The notes beneath the pieces are model-generated. The model was not told the DNA's origin, did no database searches, and saw nothing but the letters and a program-made list of their open reading frames with translations. A stretch of 64,000 nucleotides of DNA, taken from contig JAKKUS010000754.1 in assembly GCA_023238725.1 (NCBI GenBank), positions 1 to 64,000 of the forward strand, in the 5' to 3' direction. Both the position numbers and the translations under genes were made by a program. This DNA comes from Scortum barcoo (lineage: Eukaryota; Chordata; Actinopteri; Centrarchiformes; Terapontidae). Shown one piece after another: positions 1 to 14,667 of the stretch. Positions within the stretch are counted from its first letter, which is position 1. Each line of letters opens with the position of its first letter.

Positions 1-1905
1 CCAGTGTAGAGGATGTGTTGTCCCCATTCTCACCACCTGAGGCCTGTTGGTGAGGAAAGTACCTGATCCAATGGCACAGCGATGAGGGCAGTCCCAGGTT
101 GTGGAGCTTCAGTATCAGCTTGTCTGGGATCACTGTGTTGAAGGCTGAACTGAAGTCCACAAATAGCATCCTCACGTAGGTGTTAGGAAGCTGCAGATGG
201 GTCAGGGCTGTGTGAAGTGCAGTGGAGACTGCATCCTCTGTCGATCTCATTTAGGCAAGTGACAGCAGATTTTTTAGGCACAGGCACAATGATGGAGGTT
301 GAAAATGTCCAGAAAAACTCCTGCCAGTTGGTCTGCACACAATTTCAGAGTGTGACCAGACACCTTATCTGGTCCTTCAGCTTTCCTGATGTTGATTCTT
401 TTCATGGAAGAGCTCACTTGGTGCAGCTGCAGGACTAGAGGCTGATGCAGTTCTTCCAGCCGGGGAAGGTGAACACTCTCTCTGCTGCCAGGTGTGTCAA
501 AGCGAGCGTAGAAAGTGTTCAGGGTTGTCGGGGAGAGTGGAATCGTGGCTAACCAGCTGATCACTGCACTTATAGTCTGTTATTGTCTTGATGCCTCTCC
601 ACATACTATGTGGGTTGTTGTTTTCAAAATGCTCCTCAATGCGCCGTTTATACCTGCTTTTTGCTAGCTTAATGCCTTTTTTCAGTTCTTTTCGGGGGCA
701 ATGCTATAGGCCAGCTTGTCACCTGACCTGTAGGCAGCATCACAGGCTTTGAGTAGGGGCTTCACTGTGCTGTCCAGCCATGGTTTTTGATTTGGGAAAA
801 CCTTGATGGTCTTTGTGGGTAGAACAGCATCAGTACAGAATTTTAGGTAGGACAGAACCGATGACGTGTATCCATCCAAATCTGTGCCCTCCTTGAACAC
901 TTCCCAGTCAGTGCACTCAAAGCTGTCCTGTAATGCTGAAGACGCCTCCTCAGTCCAAACCTGTACAGTTCTGGTGGTTGGTCTTGTCCTGCAGATCAGA
1001 GGTTTGTAGGCAGGGATCAGATTCACAGAGATGTGGTCCGACATGCCCAGGTGTGGAGCTGCAACAGCCTTGTATGCTCCAGGGATGTTACAGTAAACTT
1101 GATCCAAGGTATTATTGTTCCCTTGTTGGAAAGTTTGTGTAACGATGGAATTTGGGGAAAACCGCCTTTAACTCGACATGGTTAAAGTCTCCAGGCCACG
1201 ATCACAGCCGCCTCTGGATTGTTGTTCATCTGCAGACTGATCATGCAGTACAGCTCCTCCAATGCTAATTTAGCATTAGCTCATGGTGGTATGTAGATGG
1301 TTACAATCAGGATAGAACAGAGCTCTCTATCCGTCTTAAATGTCCTGCATTTCACTGCCAGATATTCCAGATCAGGACAACAGTATGTTCAGTGATGTTC
1401 GTGGCTGTACACCAGGCGCTTATGAATGTACAGAGCCAAACCTCCACCTGTGTGTTTCTCTGAGGCTGCAGTCCTGTCCGCCTGGACCCGGAGAAGAGAG
1501 CGCCCCGCTAGCTCCACTGCCGCGTCTGGGATGTTGTTATCCAGCCAGGTCTCGGTAACGATCGCCACACAGCTGTCGATCTTTGCAGAGACGATCCTCA
1601 GCTTCATCTCGTCCATTTTGTTGATTGACGAGTGACCTGGCGTTTGTGAGGAAGAGACTGGGAAGAGCTGGTCTGTATGAGTTAGCTTGTAGCCTTAGCA
1701 CGCAGGCCGCCTCCTCTTGCCCCGCTTTTGTTTACAACGCCTCCTCCGTCTCCTTGGCAACAGAGGGATCATGAAAGCCTCCACGATCCGCTGAATCTCT
1801 GGTGGTATAAAATCCTGCCTTGGAAACGCCCGCAGGTGGGCACTCTCCCCAATCTCCAACAACTTGGCCCTACTGTGCTCAGCTGCTGCTAAAAAGATAA
1901 CTAAA
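1..1905 (-). mobile_element. Dead LINE (jockey/L2/Rex-like), 5' half, cut by window edge
   Basis: Read on the minus strand, this is the front half of a non-LTR retrotransposon. From high to low coordinates it shows a basic leader (RRRRRRCKQKRGKRRR, about 1700-1750), then the start of an AP-like endonuclease (NARSLVN, KMDEMKLRI, TETWLDNNIPDAAVELAGRS, GGGLALYIHK, about 1410-1660). The endonuclease end and linker follow (MSDHISVNLIP, NQKPWLDSTVK, about 690-1110). Last comes the start of the reverse transcriptase (GPDKVSGHTLKLCADQL, about 370; LFVDFSSAFNTVIPDKL, motif A, about 110-180). Frames change repeatedly: NARSLVN and KMDE lie in different frames, as do the RT pieces near positions 1-80, so the copy is inactive. 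The rest of the RT lies beyond position 1. The upstream limit (about 1905) is approximate; a 5' UTR may extend to about 2.1 kb. The clade within the jockey/CR1/L2/Rex group is not resolved. Confidence 0.9.
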
Positions 1906-4900
1906 AACATAAATAAAAAGAAACAAAGCCGGGAGCACCAAGCCGCTGCTTGTACACATGCACTTTTGATTTTGTGTCTGCAGATCTCTCAGCGTGTCAC
2001 AAAGCAAAGACGCCGCACTTGTTTTAAATTTCACTGTATGCTGTTCAGCCAGGTGTTTCCGGAGGTAATTAGTGGAAGCGGCCTTTATTGGTTTGGTAAT
2101 GCACTCGCCATCCCCCGAGTTGCTGGCAGCTTTATTGTCTCACGTCTCCAGCATCAATCCAAGTTGATTCCTCGCTGATGGACTCATAATGGAAATTACA
2201 GATTATGTTTGGCTGGTGGCGTTGTTATCTGCGCTGCCGTTATTGTGCACTGAAGGCCTCGGCTTCCTCAAAATCGCTATTCATTTGTTAAAGTTTCATG
2301 AAAAGGCTAATTAACCGACAAAAACAAAGCACGAAGAAGAGAGCTATGGGTGCAGCAGATGCACACCGACAAATGTGTGTGTGTGTGTGTTTAGTTTTTT
2401 CTGCGCTCAGTGTCCATGTCACTCTGCGGCCGCTCTGTGTGATGCTGCGTTCAAGTCTTGTCAGATTAATGGTAAATATGAAATACTGACATGGAGGAAC
2501 TGTGCACATCAGCCCCTCACTGCACTGCTCTCCAGTTCACAGGCTGTACTGCTGCGTGAAAATCATGTACGAATAACCAGGGTGCTCTTGTCCAAAACAA
2601 ACACCACACCTGGATATCACTCCAAACAGAAATATGATCGAGAGTGAGATCAGGTTTTAGCCCAGGCTTTCTTTGACCGATGTGTATTGGTTATAATCCA
2701 GATGTTTCAAAAATGCCCCTCTTTGTTCTGGTGAGAAGTGAGCGAGTGACTTGTAAAAAAAAAAAAAAAGGCAGTTTTAGTCAATTACAGGATGGCGAGC
2801 AGCAGTGAGTGATGGTGTGTGAACGCAGTGGACATCATTTTTCGTCTATTTTCAGTTCAGTTGTGTTTCTCTGTATCTCCCCCAGACCTTCCTGCAGAAC
2901 GTCTACACTGACGTTCTCTCAGGGATATTATTACAAGACACTGAACAAAATATCCTGTTATACAAAATATAGTTGCTCTTTATTGAAAGTGCGTTACTCA
3001 TTTTTATTGCATTGTAAACTCTGTCAATGCAAATTGTATATGGAATTTTAATGTTAGTTGGATAATAAAACTTCAGGTCAGGACTGCCAGTGAAGGTCTG
3101 ACACTGAATAGTCAAGTACAGAAACGACGTCTGGGAGGTGTCAGAGATGCTCCTGCACTGACACAGACCGCCAGAAACCTGCATATTGTTAGAATCATAC
3201 AGGGATATTAATAATAACCATGTGCAGCTCCACATCGTATCTCAAACAAAACCAGGTTAAGACATAAGTTAAGTTAAATCCTACTAATGTATTATAATTA
3301 ATACTACACACTATTATAACATATATTCATAAATAAGATCAAGTAGGAGTCTCATCTAGGACACCAGAATGTCGAAAAACAGCTCTGTTTAGTGTTTCAT
3401 GAGAAAAAAGTTTGAACAGTCTTAAGAAATGAAGAGAATTTTGTGCAGCAGAAATTATTTTCTGTTGAACACCCCCACAGATTCACCTCACGGCCTCCAT
3501 TTCTTCCTCTTAAACCACAGTCTCCTCTTCCTCCTGCCCGCTCTGTCACCTCTCTCCTGAATGATAACAATCTGACTGAGATAACAATAATCTGGAGTTA
3601 CTGTCCGACGACGTGCTCAGACCTGTACACCTCTCATAACATCGTCTTGTAGTTTTCGCAAGGTGCATCAGCAGTTTCCATGGTAATGTAAAAACCAGTT
3701 ATGCTTTTGAGGTTGATCCGAAGAGAATCCCAGCCTCTGAAAATACAGGTTAGGTGTTTTTCGCCGTGGTGATTTGGTGTGACCTTTTAACTCTGGGAAG
3801 GCTCTCTCTAACCGGTGTGCCCTTTTCATCTCGCTCTCTGTCTCTCTCTCTCTCTGTCTCTGTCACCGCCTCGCCTCTCCTCCTCCTGCCGCCCACCTGC
3901 AGCGTATTGACCAGAAACAGCAGGATCCGGCCTTCCTAAGATGATTAATGCATAGATAAGATTTCCACCTGATAGCGAGGCTCTGACTGCAGTAACACTT
4001 CTCTCTAAGCTGAGCGTGCTGTGTGTGCTCTACCGACTGGCAGGACTGAGTTTTCAGTGATATGAATGTTTCTCAGGGGCAGTAATCTGGTTGAGTTAAA
4101 GCTCAACGGCCGGTTGGAGCCGACATACCCGTTTTTCACAGAGCTAATGAGCTAAATTGCAAACCAGCGCTGGAATGAATAAAAGCTGATTAATATGAGC
4201 TCAGTTGGAGCTGGGATTCATCCCCTCAGGCGAGATTCTTCAGTCGAAAACAGTCCGGTTTTGATGGTTCTGAGTCTGCAAACACCATTTATCGGGAGTG
4301 TTGCTCTGACGGTCTCCTGCTGTTCTTTCATTCTTTGTGAGTTTCAGCTCAGGGTTTTGCTTTCCCTGCTGCATTTTTGTCCAGGTTCACGTTCGCCGCT
4401 CTCTTCAGAGTTGTGTCCAGGCTGCTGTTGTCAGTGACCTCTGATAGACACACTACCTGTCCACTACCTGCTCAGCACCAAACACAACGCTGGAGACGAG
4501 CTGGTGAACATATCCAAGCATTTAAGAGAGGAGCCTGATGTCTGTCTCAGCAGTCGGTGGTGACCAAAACAGTGTAAATGAACAGCTGTTTGTGTTTACA
4601 ACTCGTGTCCACTGTCACATACAGACCAAGAAATGTGTTGGTACAGGATGATCAAGATGATCAGTAAGTTAATTGAGTATAAAATCAATCAGCATCGATT
4701 TAGATAATTTATTCATTGTTTTTAAGTAAATATTGTTTGCTTTTGGACTGTTGCTTTGTCCAAAAGTTGTCAGTTTGGGCTCTTGTGATGGTCATTTTAC
4801 ACTATTTTTGCACAAAAGCTAGACATAGACCACATCATGGTACAGATTAATCACTAATGTAAATAATATTTAGTTCCGGTTCTCTATAGCATTACAACAT

Positions 4901-7229
4901 TTTAGTAAGAGTATTAAGTACTGTATTGACTGTATTTACTGTATATACTGCATTGATTCTATGGAAAATCATTTTGTAGATCAAATCGCAAGCAATTTAA
5001 AGACCCACTGGATTACTAACATAGTGTCCTGTGGGCTCTGCAGCATGTAGAGTTGGACCTACTGTCTTCTCAAAGCGGCTAAACTTCAATTAGTTCAAGT
5101 TCAGTGCACAGTGCTCCTTACATTGATCAGGTTGCTGTGCTGACACGGGCCTACCGATGATGCTGTTAGTTGATTGATTCACTAAAAAACATGAGTTCTG
5201 ACACTGTGAAGCTGTCACAACACGCGATAAATACTCGAACTGAACACGAACTAATAGTGAAAATGGGTGGCGGCCACATTTGTAACTAGTCCAACCCGGG
5301 GTACAGAGCCCTCTGTGGCGTTTGTAAGTTGTCTGTTGGTGCGAGGATGGAGATGCTGTGACACATTCAGGTTAACAATTTGATCTCAAGTGTCTCGCTC
5401 GGCCCAGCCAGTCAGCCTGCATAACTTACAGCCGGATAAACAGGAGAGGGGGTGAGGTGAGCGAGAGCGAGGACTTAAAAGACTAAGGATGCCAACGACT
5501 GACATCCATACAGACACAGAAAGTTACACATGTGCTATTCAACCACTGCAGCAAATGTTTTAGGAAAATGTCCACAAATATGAAAGTAGTTAAGACACTT
5601 TGAATCCTAGACTGTAGTTCTTAAGTACAGCTTGAATATATTTTGAGGCTGATACTGCTATAGGATATTATACGGTCTTACTTACTCTGACTGTGTAATG
5701 CAGACACTGTTTCTGGATTGGTCCAAATATACCCTAACATTTCTGTACATCAGTGGCATATTGGCCGTCACATCTGCTGATACAGATGTGTTGGCCACAA
5801 GCTTAATTAGCTGGTATCAGCCCAGCCAATTTATCAGTCTCGCTCCTTTCCTGAAACTTTTTGGTGAAAAAATTCTCTAAAGTTTCCTCCACCACACAGA
5901 GTGACAGACACTGTGGCTGAGGAATGGGCCGATTGACTGAGTGAGAACAGAATTGTGGGTACGAGCGTAGGATCAATAATGACGGCTGTTCCTCTGGACG
6001 GTAAATCAGCTCGGCGGAACATTCTCTCCCCTCAGCTGCCACATTTATCCTCACTCATAAATACCAGGATTAGCACTCCTCATGACGGGGAACTCCTCGC
6101 CGCGTAGTGCCGCTTTAATGATGGAGGGTAATGTTGATTTATATACAGCAGACGCGCGCCGCTCTCTGAGGGATCTGTGAGATAGATAGACGCTGTCTCG
6201 CCACCATTTTGCTGTGGTCTCCAAACATCAAGTCAGGCAGCAGAACGCAGTAAGTGAGTAATATTAAACTGTCTCAGTCATTTTGAGCGAGCTGAGGTTT
6301 TGTTTTCGATGATTCACACTTTCACCCAGACATTGTTACCGTTTGCTTTTTCAAGCATGAGCCAAATGGAAGGAGGTTTTAAAAAATTTGCTTCTCAGAT
6401 GCTTTTGACTCTGAATCATTCCAGTTTCAGGTGTTACACAACTGGAATTGAATATCTGCTTCCATCCTCACCAATATTAACTGAAAATTATTATTAAACA
6501 GGATGCAGCATTTACTACCTTTCTGACTCTGTTTATGATAAAGCTAAATATTGTATACTTAGATCTGTATTACTTGTTACCTTGGTTACTATTCCTGGAG
6601 TCCATACATCTTTCCTTCTGGTAAGATAAACAAGGGGGTGGTAGCTATCTTTTCAGGTGATTAAAAAGGTTGGCTGTGTTTCTTGTCTTGTTTGACACAT
6701 GACCGATGACACAGATCGTCTTAATCTGCACATCATTTCTTTTCCCGACCACGTCCATATAACTGATGTCATGTTACCTTTTTGTCAACAGTTTCCTCAG
6801 CTTTGGAGGAAAACACAAGTTTTTTACTTTCATCAGTTCTGCTCATTTTTTTTCCTCTTTCCTGGAAGACATCGACATCTCACCAGTAGCTCCAATAACG
6901 CTTCGCTGTAGGAAATGGGCATGTACTTTAACAAGTAAGACAAACACTGTAGACTGATTGGCTGTTGGCATGTTTATGTCTGCTGTCTGATAGGCTGTTG
7001 TCCAGAGTTTAATTATTATGGAGATCATTTTATCACCCAGCCCTACCTGAGAGTCCGCTCAGCCATTGGGATGTGATCTACCTCTGTTTGTAGCATATGG
7101 CATCAACGTCACCTCTGCCTTTTTTCAGGTATTCGCCGTGGAATGCCTCAATCGTTCACGTATCAGGTTTGCTCTACTAGATTTCACACTGAACACGAGG
7201 ATGGATTTGACATTGCAGTTAGATAGAAA
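1906..7229. other. Noncoding DNA, no gene recognised
   Basis: All open frames here are short, low in complexity or without family resemblance, and none has convincing exon boundaries. The stretch holds a short (TG)n run at about 2373-2391, a poly-A run at 2756-2769 and a CT-rich patch near 3830-3860. Base composition is otherwise ordinary. It could be intergenic or intronic to a gene outside the window. Confidence 0.6.
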
Positions 7230-7380
7230 GACAATGAATGTGGACTTTTAGCCTGGACTGAGGAAATTATGATGGGCATTTTTGCAGTTCTCTGATGAGT
7301 TATAGGCTGAACTGTTTATCAAAAATAATCAGCAGATTATTTGATCATGAAAACGATTATTAGTTGCAGCCCTGATAAAA
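7230..7380. repeat. Partial copy of a teleost repeat ending in AGTTGCAGCCCT
   Basis: The end AACGATTATTAGTTGCAGCC near 7350-7371 and the preceding AATCAGCAGATTATTTGAT match the terminal part of a short non-autonomous repeat common in fish, whose fuller copy lies at 53185-53480. Only one end is recognisable here. Confidence 0.5.
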
Positions 7381-7960
7381 AAGATAAAACACACAGGCTT
7401 AAGTGCAGAGCTGTAAGAACTTCAATCACACTGGAGTGGTCCTTGAAGCAGTCCTTCTGTTTGTGTTTCACATTATTTACATTGCTGATGTTCATTAATA
7501 ATCTTTGCAACCACGAAGGTTATTAAATTCTTGATAGAGAAGATGAAAGCATCAGATCTTTAGATAAACTGACCATGAATTAATTAATAAACTGAAAAGT
7601 AATTAGATCTATATATCACTGCCAATAATGCACCAGGGGACCAAACACAATCTGTACTTGTGTGTTCTCTTTCTCCGACTTCTTTTATTTACTGCACTAG
7701 ATACCTCCCTCCCCCTCTTAGCTGTTTTTTTTCTCTGTTCTGTCTTCATTTCCACCTGTACACCTCTCTCCTCCACAAGGGCTTTCACTTCTTGTATTTT
7801 TTTCTGTAGCCTGTTTTGACAGAAAGACAGACTTTTCAAAAATATCTTTGCATCATACAGGCTCAGATGCAGTGATGTGGGCACCGGGAGGCAGACCCTC
7901 TGTATAGCATTTCTTCCTCTGGTTCTTGGGGAAACCTTGACATTTTGATATTGATATTTC

Positions 7961-8010
<50 letters not shown>

Positions 8011-8930
8011 GTATATATATTCATCGCTCTCTCCACTTTGACAGACAGGAGTCTGTGAGGGCAGAGTGATTTTCTATTAAACTGCTGCCCTGACATTTTG
8101 TGATTTGGTACCATCCTTGTTTTTTCCTCTTTGCCTTGTCATACTGTGGGAGTAAAAAAGGTGTCTATTTTGAAAGAAAGATATCTCTCAAGACTTTGAT
8201 TCATATTTTCAGTTACCGCAGAACTAAATGAGCCTGGTGTAAGAAAATGAGCAATAAATGTATCAACAAAAGAAGTGACTTGGAGTTGTAACCGGAGCCC
8301 ACTTGTCTTTCTGCTTAGTCAACATCTTAAACTTATGTGGAAGAAAGTCCACAAAACAGGAGCATCTCTCCGTTTCTCTAATGTATAATTAGACTCTAAC
8401 ACAGGACAAGGACAGAGCAGAACAAAGCAGTAATGATGCTGTTTAGAAGTATATTTCCCTCCAGCAAAGCATTACTCACCCTGTCACTTATAGTAACGGG
8501 GTGGAGGTTCAGTTCCCTAACAAGCCTGGCACAATAAATGACTAACATTTTATGTCCGTAATAAAAGTGCCAACCATTAAATTTGAAGATTTGTCTTTCT
8601 TGTCTGTTTCTCTTTAGGTCTTGAACCAGTTGTTCAGGTGACGTTTTTAGCAGTTTTAGATATCACTTTGTGTTTTGGGAACTTTTGACAAACATCTGAT
8701 GATATAATGTGATGATATAATGGTTTACAGTATGTTGCACACTGAAACGAAGCATGATTTATTAATACCTAAATGTTTTAGGAAGTGTTGGTATTTGTCT
8801 GGTAATCAGACTGCATCTGTGCTGTAAAAGGAAGCAGCAGATTAGAATCTAATTGCAGCTTATTAATAATGGATGTAACCAGCAGCAGTGGATGTAGTGT
8901 ATTCACAGAAATGCCACACTGGGGAGTGCG
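7381..8930. other. Noncoding DNA with a TC/TA microsatellite
   Basis: No gene is recognised. A perfect (TC)n run at about 7965-7998 passes into TGTATATATATG repeats to about 8020. Open frames over the run encode only Arg-Glu dipeptides on the minus strand and are artefacts of the repeat. Confidence 0.6.
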
Positions 8931-8965
8931 CTGTGTGTGTAATGTGTGTGTGTGTGAGTGTGTGT

Positions 8966-9007
<42 letters not shown>
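8931..9007. repeat. Compound (GT)n-(GA)n microsatellite
   Basis: Alternating GT with AGTGAG interruptions from about 8931 is followed by an uninterrupted GA dinucleotide run to about 9006. It directly abuts the dispersed repeat that follows. Confidence 0.9.
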
Positions 9008-9009
<2 letters not shown>

Positions 9010-9275
9010 ACTCACATTGTGGGGACATAAATCTATTTACACAATCATTATGGAGACAAATGCCCCATAAGGTAAAACGTCCCCATAAGGTAAATCTTTG
9101 CATTTTGGGGTGAAGACTTTGTTTAAGGCTGAAGGTTTAAGGTCAGGATAAGATTAGGTTTAGGTAAAGGTGAGGGTTAGTTTTAGGCAAGTAGCGGTTA
9201 CGGTTTGGGTAAGTCTACTGGGAATGAATGTAAGTCAATGTAATGTCCTCAGACATCATGAAAACAGGTCTGTGT
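9008..9275. repeat. Teleost dispersed repeat of the GTGGGGACA type
   Basis: The block contains ACATTGTGGGGACA, two CCCCATAAGGTAAA units, and then degenerate GGTTTAGGT and GGTTAGTTTTAGG runs. It ends in AATGTAAGTCAATGTAATGTC and CCTCAGACATCATG followed by TGTGTG. This arrangement (a GTGGGGACA start, telomere-like GGTTAG filler, then GTCAATG and a TG run) is a familiar anonymous repeat in fish genomes. The family name was not established here. Confidence 0.7.
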
Positions 9276-12200
9276 GTGCGTATTTGTTTGTGTATGTTTG
9301 TGCGTGTGTGTGAGTTTTTTTTCTCTGAAATGTTGGATCTTCTTCTCTTTGATCCAGGGCGTACGTATGAGACTGTGTTGTTGAGACAGATATTGATCTC
9401 AGTATTTATATTAAATATCAAACATTGATTATCAGCCAGTGTTCATGTTTTTATATATTCAAATGTTGAACATAGTGCACTTCTTTCATCAATTCTCATT
9501 AATATGATATTGCATGTATTTCCATTGTTTTGCTTTACAGTAAATCAATACTACAGAATTTCTCAAAATAATGATTTAAACCATGTTGCCTAGCCCTCTC
9601 AAATATGACAGCAGTGTGAATAAGCAGCAAGTGATGAATTCCATTTTTATAAATAACCACAAAACAAAAATATATAAAACTTAAATAAAGACAAACAAGC
9701 GTACTCAGAAATACAGCTTTGTAAAAATACATGGCTGCAGTTTACTACCCTGTTATTATTATTGTCAATAATTTAGCATCACTGGTAGCTGATGTAGCAT
9801 CCCCGTAGCCAAGCAGCATGTAGCAGGCAGTGCCCCTGTGTGAACCTCTGCTTCCTCTGCTCATGGTTAAAATGGGGACAATATAAAGGGCAGATGTGTA
9901 AAATGATGTCAGCCAATTATTTTGTTTGTAACAATGTAAATCATTCGTACATTGAATATTCAGTATTGGATTCTATGCAGCATGACCAGGGCTGTAATTA
10001 CCCTTTACACTGAGGTCACTGAGGTCACTGGGGTCATTGGGGTGGAGGGAGGCTGCTTTCTACAGTTGATGATTGATCTAGTTCCTGAATTTTTATATCC
10101 ATTTTTTTTCTCCAGCAGAGTTGATGTTCTGGCAGCTTGCACTGGGCTTCATCTTAGGAAACAAAATTGTAAACACTTAAATTTACAGGTCTTAATTGTA
10201 GATTATGAGACAATGTCACCTGATACTAATTATTTGGAAATGAAGCCAAAGCTCTGGGTTTATTTTGTCTCAGAACCTCAGTCAGTATTTCTAAAATCCT
10301 GGCTATGGCCCTCAGTGTAGTCCCCATAAAATTAATCCTTAATGAAATAATAATTGATTAATAGTAAAAGTCTGGCTGAAGAGAAGAATCGTGAGTCAGG
10401 TAGTGCCTCAACACAACAGCTTCAGACTTATTAGCATGTCTCAGTAACATAATCTTTTTTTTTTTCTTTTTTATTGGTATTCTACTGTAAAACGTAGTGA
10501 AAAAAGCTTCTTAAAATTTTGTTTGAGTGCGAGGTTGGTGGTTCTAAGGGCTTGAGTTTTTTTTTTTTCTTTTTTTTTTCTTTTTTATTACTTGTACTGA
10601 TCCCTCATCTCCCCTCTCTTGCTGTGAGGAGTTTGCTTGATGTACGTCAGAAGTCTCTGCGAAGGTTGTCGCTGGGAGCTCGTTGTGGGGACGGCTTCAA
10701 GGGAAAACTGTGCCGGTTTGGATACGAGCAAACCCAGAGAGGGTTGACTGAGAGAGGGGTAGTAAGAGAAGCAGTAGGAGAGAAGCGCTGGGGATGAATG
10801 GGAAAGAGAAGAAGAGAGAGAGATAAGGTAAAAGAAAGGATGAGATTAACATAAAAGTTATTTAAGGTTGAAACGCACTGCACATCAAAAGTCAGAGTCT
10901 GACAGAACAAGCAGTGCTGCTTTAGACATCCACTCACCTCCTGTCACATCTTAAATACTAGTTAATCTCATATTAGAGGAATAAAATTCTTTTATCACAA
11001 TAGATTTATTTTATGTCACAATAGAATTAGGATGAAGCACATTTTCTGGAAAATCTGTTCATTAATATAGGTATGTTTTTCGCTAACCTGATAAATAAAT
11101 CTGTGTACTTGTATGTACCTCATCAAGGCATCAAATGTTGTAGATTAAGTTTGACCCTTAAAGCAGATCAGCAATGGATTTGAAACATAGACCTTTATCA
11201 CAGCAGTAGGAAATGCTCGGGTGTTACTGATAACATTAACAATGACAGGTAGGATCCCTGATGGTTGACAAATCATCACAAGTGTAGGACTGGACACAAA
11301 AAGCCTCTAATCAGTCAAAATATTCAAAAACCCAAATAAATGGAGCAGTTGTGTTAGTGAACTTTGATTTTCTATCTGTGCTGAAACTGCTCATTAAAGA
11401 GAATGTCTTGTATTCATTAAATATGTATAATTACAGCTTTTCATGTGATTTTTATTTATTTTTTATTTTTTATTCCAAGACCAAAAAAAGGAGACCTTAT
11501 TGATAAGGAACTGTATCTGTGTTGTGTTACATTGTTACAATGACCACATACTGTACAATGTATGTGGTCATTTTAATTAGTCATAAGTAAATGTAATAAT
11601 GAGACATGGTTTCAAAGGTGAAGCAATGTTATGTATATCACGTCTGAAAAGGTTTTGAATGAGGAAACTGCACATTTCAAATGTCAAATCCATCACAACA
11701 TTAGTGTTTATGATTGCGGAAACAATAGGGTGTAACTGAGGAGTTTGTTGCTTTTATGTGGAATCCGCCTGAGACGAAACAACGTTCTGAGCATGAACAC
11801 TATATAACGCATAGGCAGGGGGGAGGGAGGTTTGATGCGTGAGAGAAAAGGGGTAGTGACAAAGATGAGAGAGAAAAAGCAAAGAGAGAGGGTGGAAAGG
11901 CTAGTTGCCTGGTGACGGAGGCAGGAGGAGAGAAAGGAGAGAGAAGGTGAAGAAGGGAGAGAAAACGAGGAGGAGGAGGAGGAGAGCTGCAGAGTTGTTT
12001 TCCAAGTGCAAAGAGTTACTGGTCACGATGCTACATCACACGATGCTGCCATGCCTCCCACTGTGCTCTCTCTGGCTCTCTGAGGACGGAGAAGATGTGT
12101 TGGCTCTCGGTTTTCACATGTTGTGTCTTATTGAATGATTACGGCTTTAATTGTTGTAATGAGGGCGTGTTTTTTAAAACTGGCGGCCCTAATCAGATTT

Positions 12201-14667
12201 TGGCCATTTTCAGATTGCTTTCATGAAGACTGGCTCAGGAAATCAACCGGCTGCACGCAGTTTGATTTGCAGTTAAAGCTCCACTGATTAATGTTTTCTT
12301 CATTAACAATGGATCAAATGACTTCATGTCATTTATGTTTGTTGTAGTGATAAAACCTTGCACAACTCTCAACAACTCTGCTTGTCTACTCAGCTTTTTA
12401 GCCTTGGTCATCACATAGTTTTGTTTTTTACAGCACATTTACTTTATGGTACTTTAAGGAGGGGTTGGTGGAAATCAACTCAGAGCTGAGATCAGGGTGG
12501 ACTTACATTTATAAGGTGAGCACGACTCCAGTGAGATGATAAAGTGGCTGATTATCTGCTGGACGTGTAGAGGGGCCACTGACATCTTAGCCAAAACAAC
12601 ACACTTTCACTATCTCTGACAACTAAAAATGAATGCAGTGTTAAACAGATGGTTACACCGGCAGTGATGGGGTAAAGCTGTGAACACAACAATGACAAGT
12701 CATCAGCTTTTAAATTAATATGGCGAACATACCAACTCCTGAGGGAAATGCCTGACTCTTTAGCAGCTGAGTGCTCCACTATGTTCACCAGCGAGGTGCT
12801 GACTGTGTCTTTGCTGCTTGCTGCTGAGCGGATAGTTTACAGGGGCTTTTTAGAGCCTTCTCACTCAAAACAGCTGCCTGCTGTGGCTGAAATCGTCGCT
12901 GTGAGAGTGAAGCAGAGCAGTAAAGCTGCAGGTCAGTCAGCTAAACGATGAGTCTCCATAAAGCTCTGTGAAGCAGAGGAGAGCTTCAGATCAGAGACAC
13001 TGTTTCCTGTCTGCCTTTCTTCTTTCTCTGTCTACTCTGTCAGCAGGCCCAGTCCTCAGCACACATTTTGACTTGCCATAATAAGAAAGGACAAGTGTAA
13101 GTTATAACTTCACCTCTGTTCTCTTCAAGTGTCACAGTAGGTCATGACTGTGACAGTGAGCCAGCATGTAGAGTATCAGCACCCAACCATCATTCATTTT
13201 ATTTACACTCCCCTTCATGTCAAAATGTCTGCAATTAAGAAAGCCTATTCAGATCTTTTAAGGTGATTAAGCCTAAATTGTAGGGGTGCTTTCCACGTGT
13301 CTGTCTTTAAACTCCTATTTAAACACTTTCTTAAGCAGGGGGCAGTTTCTGTTTGGACAAAAGCATCTTTGGCTGAGCTTAAACGGCACAGACACGGCAT
13401 GCAGAGAACATTTTGCCTAGACAGCAGCCAAGAGTTTTGTAGTTTGGCCCTCTCACAGGATTAACGTTAATTAGCTGAGTGAATTTGTCAGCTGGTGAAA
13501 TCAACAGTCGCCGACTAAAATGTTCTCCACCTACAGCTTGTTAAGACACTGTTCCAAACCTGGGGGTTGAGATGGGAAAAAAACATAAGATTATATTGAT
13601 TGTTTCATAAATTGTCCTCAATCTTTTTCTTTTTAGTGTGGAATAACACTAAACTCTTAAAATGATTCCAATGAATTAATGAATGAATTAATAATTGAAT
13701 AATTTTCTCACCATTACTGACATATCCAGAATGGAAAAAAGTTGGGATCCACTGATTTAAGTTTTTAAATGAAATGAAAACTCTTCCTTATTCTCTATCC
13801 ATTTCCTCCTAATATCTTTTCCCTGCCTTCTTTCATCTTGTACTCGTTAAAGTCAAGGAGATATTTACCCTCAGATGAGTAAAGATTCACAGGCAGCAGC
13901 CTAAGATATGCGGTCAGTCTTATTTTCCTCTCCGAGGAGGAATTCACTATTTATGGTTGAGGTTGTAAAGAGCTGTATCCACTGGGAGTCACTGCAGCTT
14001 GCAGCCATACATCCATAGTTTAGCTGCTGTTTCTTCATTCTCCAGAGCATGGAAGGATTATTTTTCAATACATTTTGAATATCAAGATTGTAAACAAGTT
14101 GACAAGATTTTTTTCTTGTTTTGCTTTAACCATGTACAGACAGTATATAGATATTTCAAAATATATCTAAAAAATATCTAACAAATATTTTCTGTTAGAT
14201 GGAGAGATCAGTTTCACTTCTTAAGAAATGGAGAGAAATCTTGAATAAATCATCCACTCAAATGAATTATTTGTGCCCTCAAATTTATTAAAAGTCAAGA
14301 TTTTGAGATCATATTTACAGATTATTAAATTATGCTCTCCCCGACTGTAAATACCTTGCTCATTAGAAACTCAGGCGCTTTATGAGTCAGCTACAGTAAG
14401 GAAAAAGCAGAGAACAGACTTAGCAAAGGGATTTTCCACCTCTCGTTAGTAGTGGGAGTTCAGCTGCTGCACCATTTGTGTTTATTCGGCCAATGCACTA
14501 ACTGTACGTCAGCTGTAAGCAGGCTAACTACAGACTGACCGGGTCTGTGGGAGTGTTGCTGTCTGACTGATCTCAGAACATTTTCAACTCCCACGGGCGC
14601 GTCTTTGAGTCAGTTTGCGCAAATTTGCGTCTGCACATTGACTTTGCTTTGAAATTTTGCTTTGAAC

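Noticed and set aside
9952..10320. 122-codon plus-strand frame
   Set aside because: No recognisable motif; T-rich middle; no supporting exon structure.
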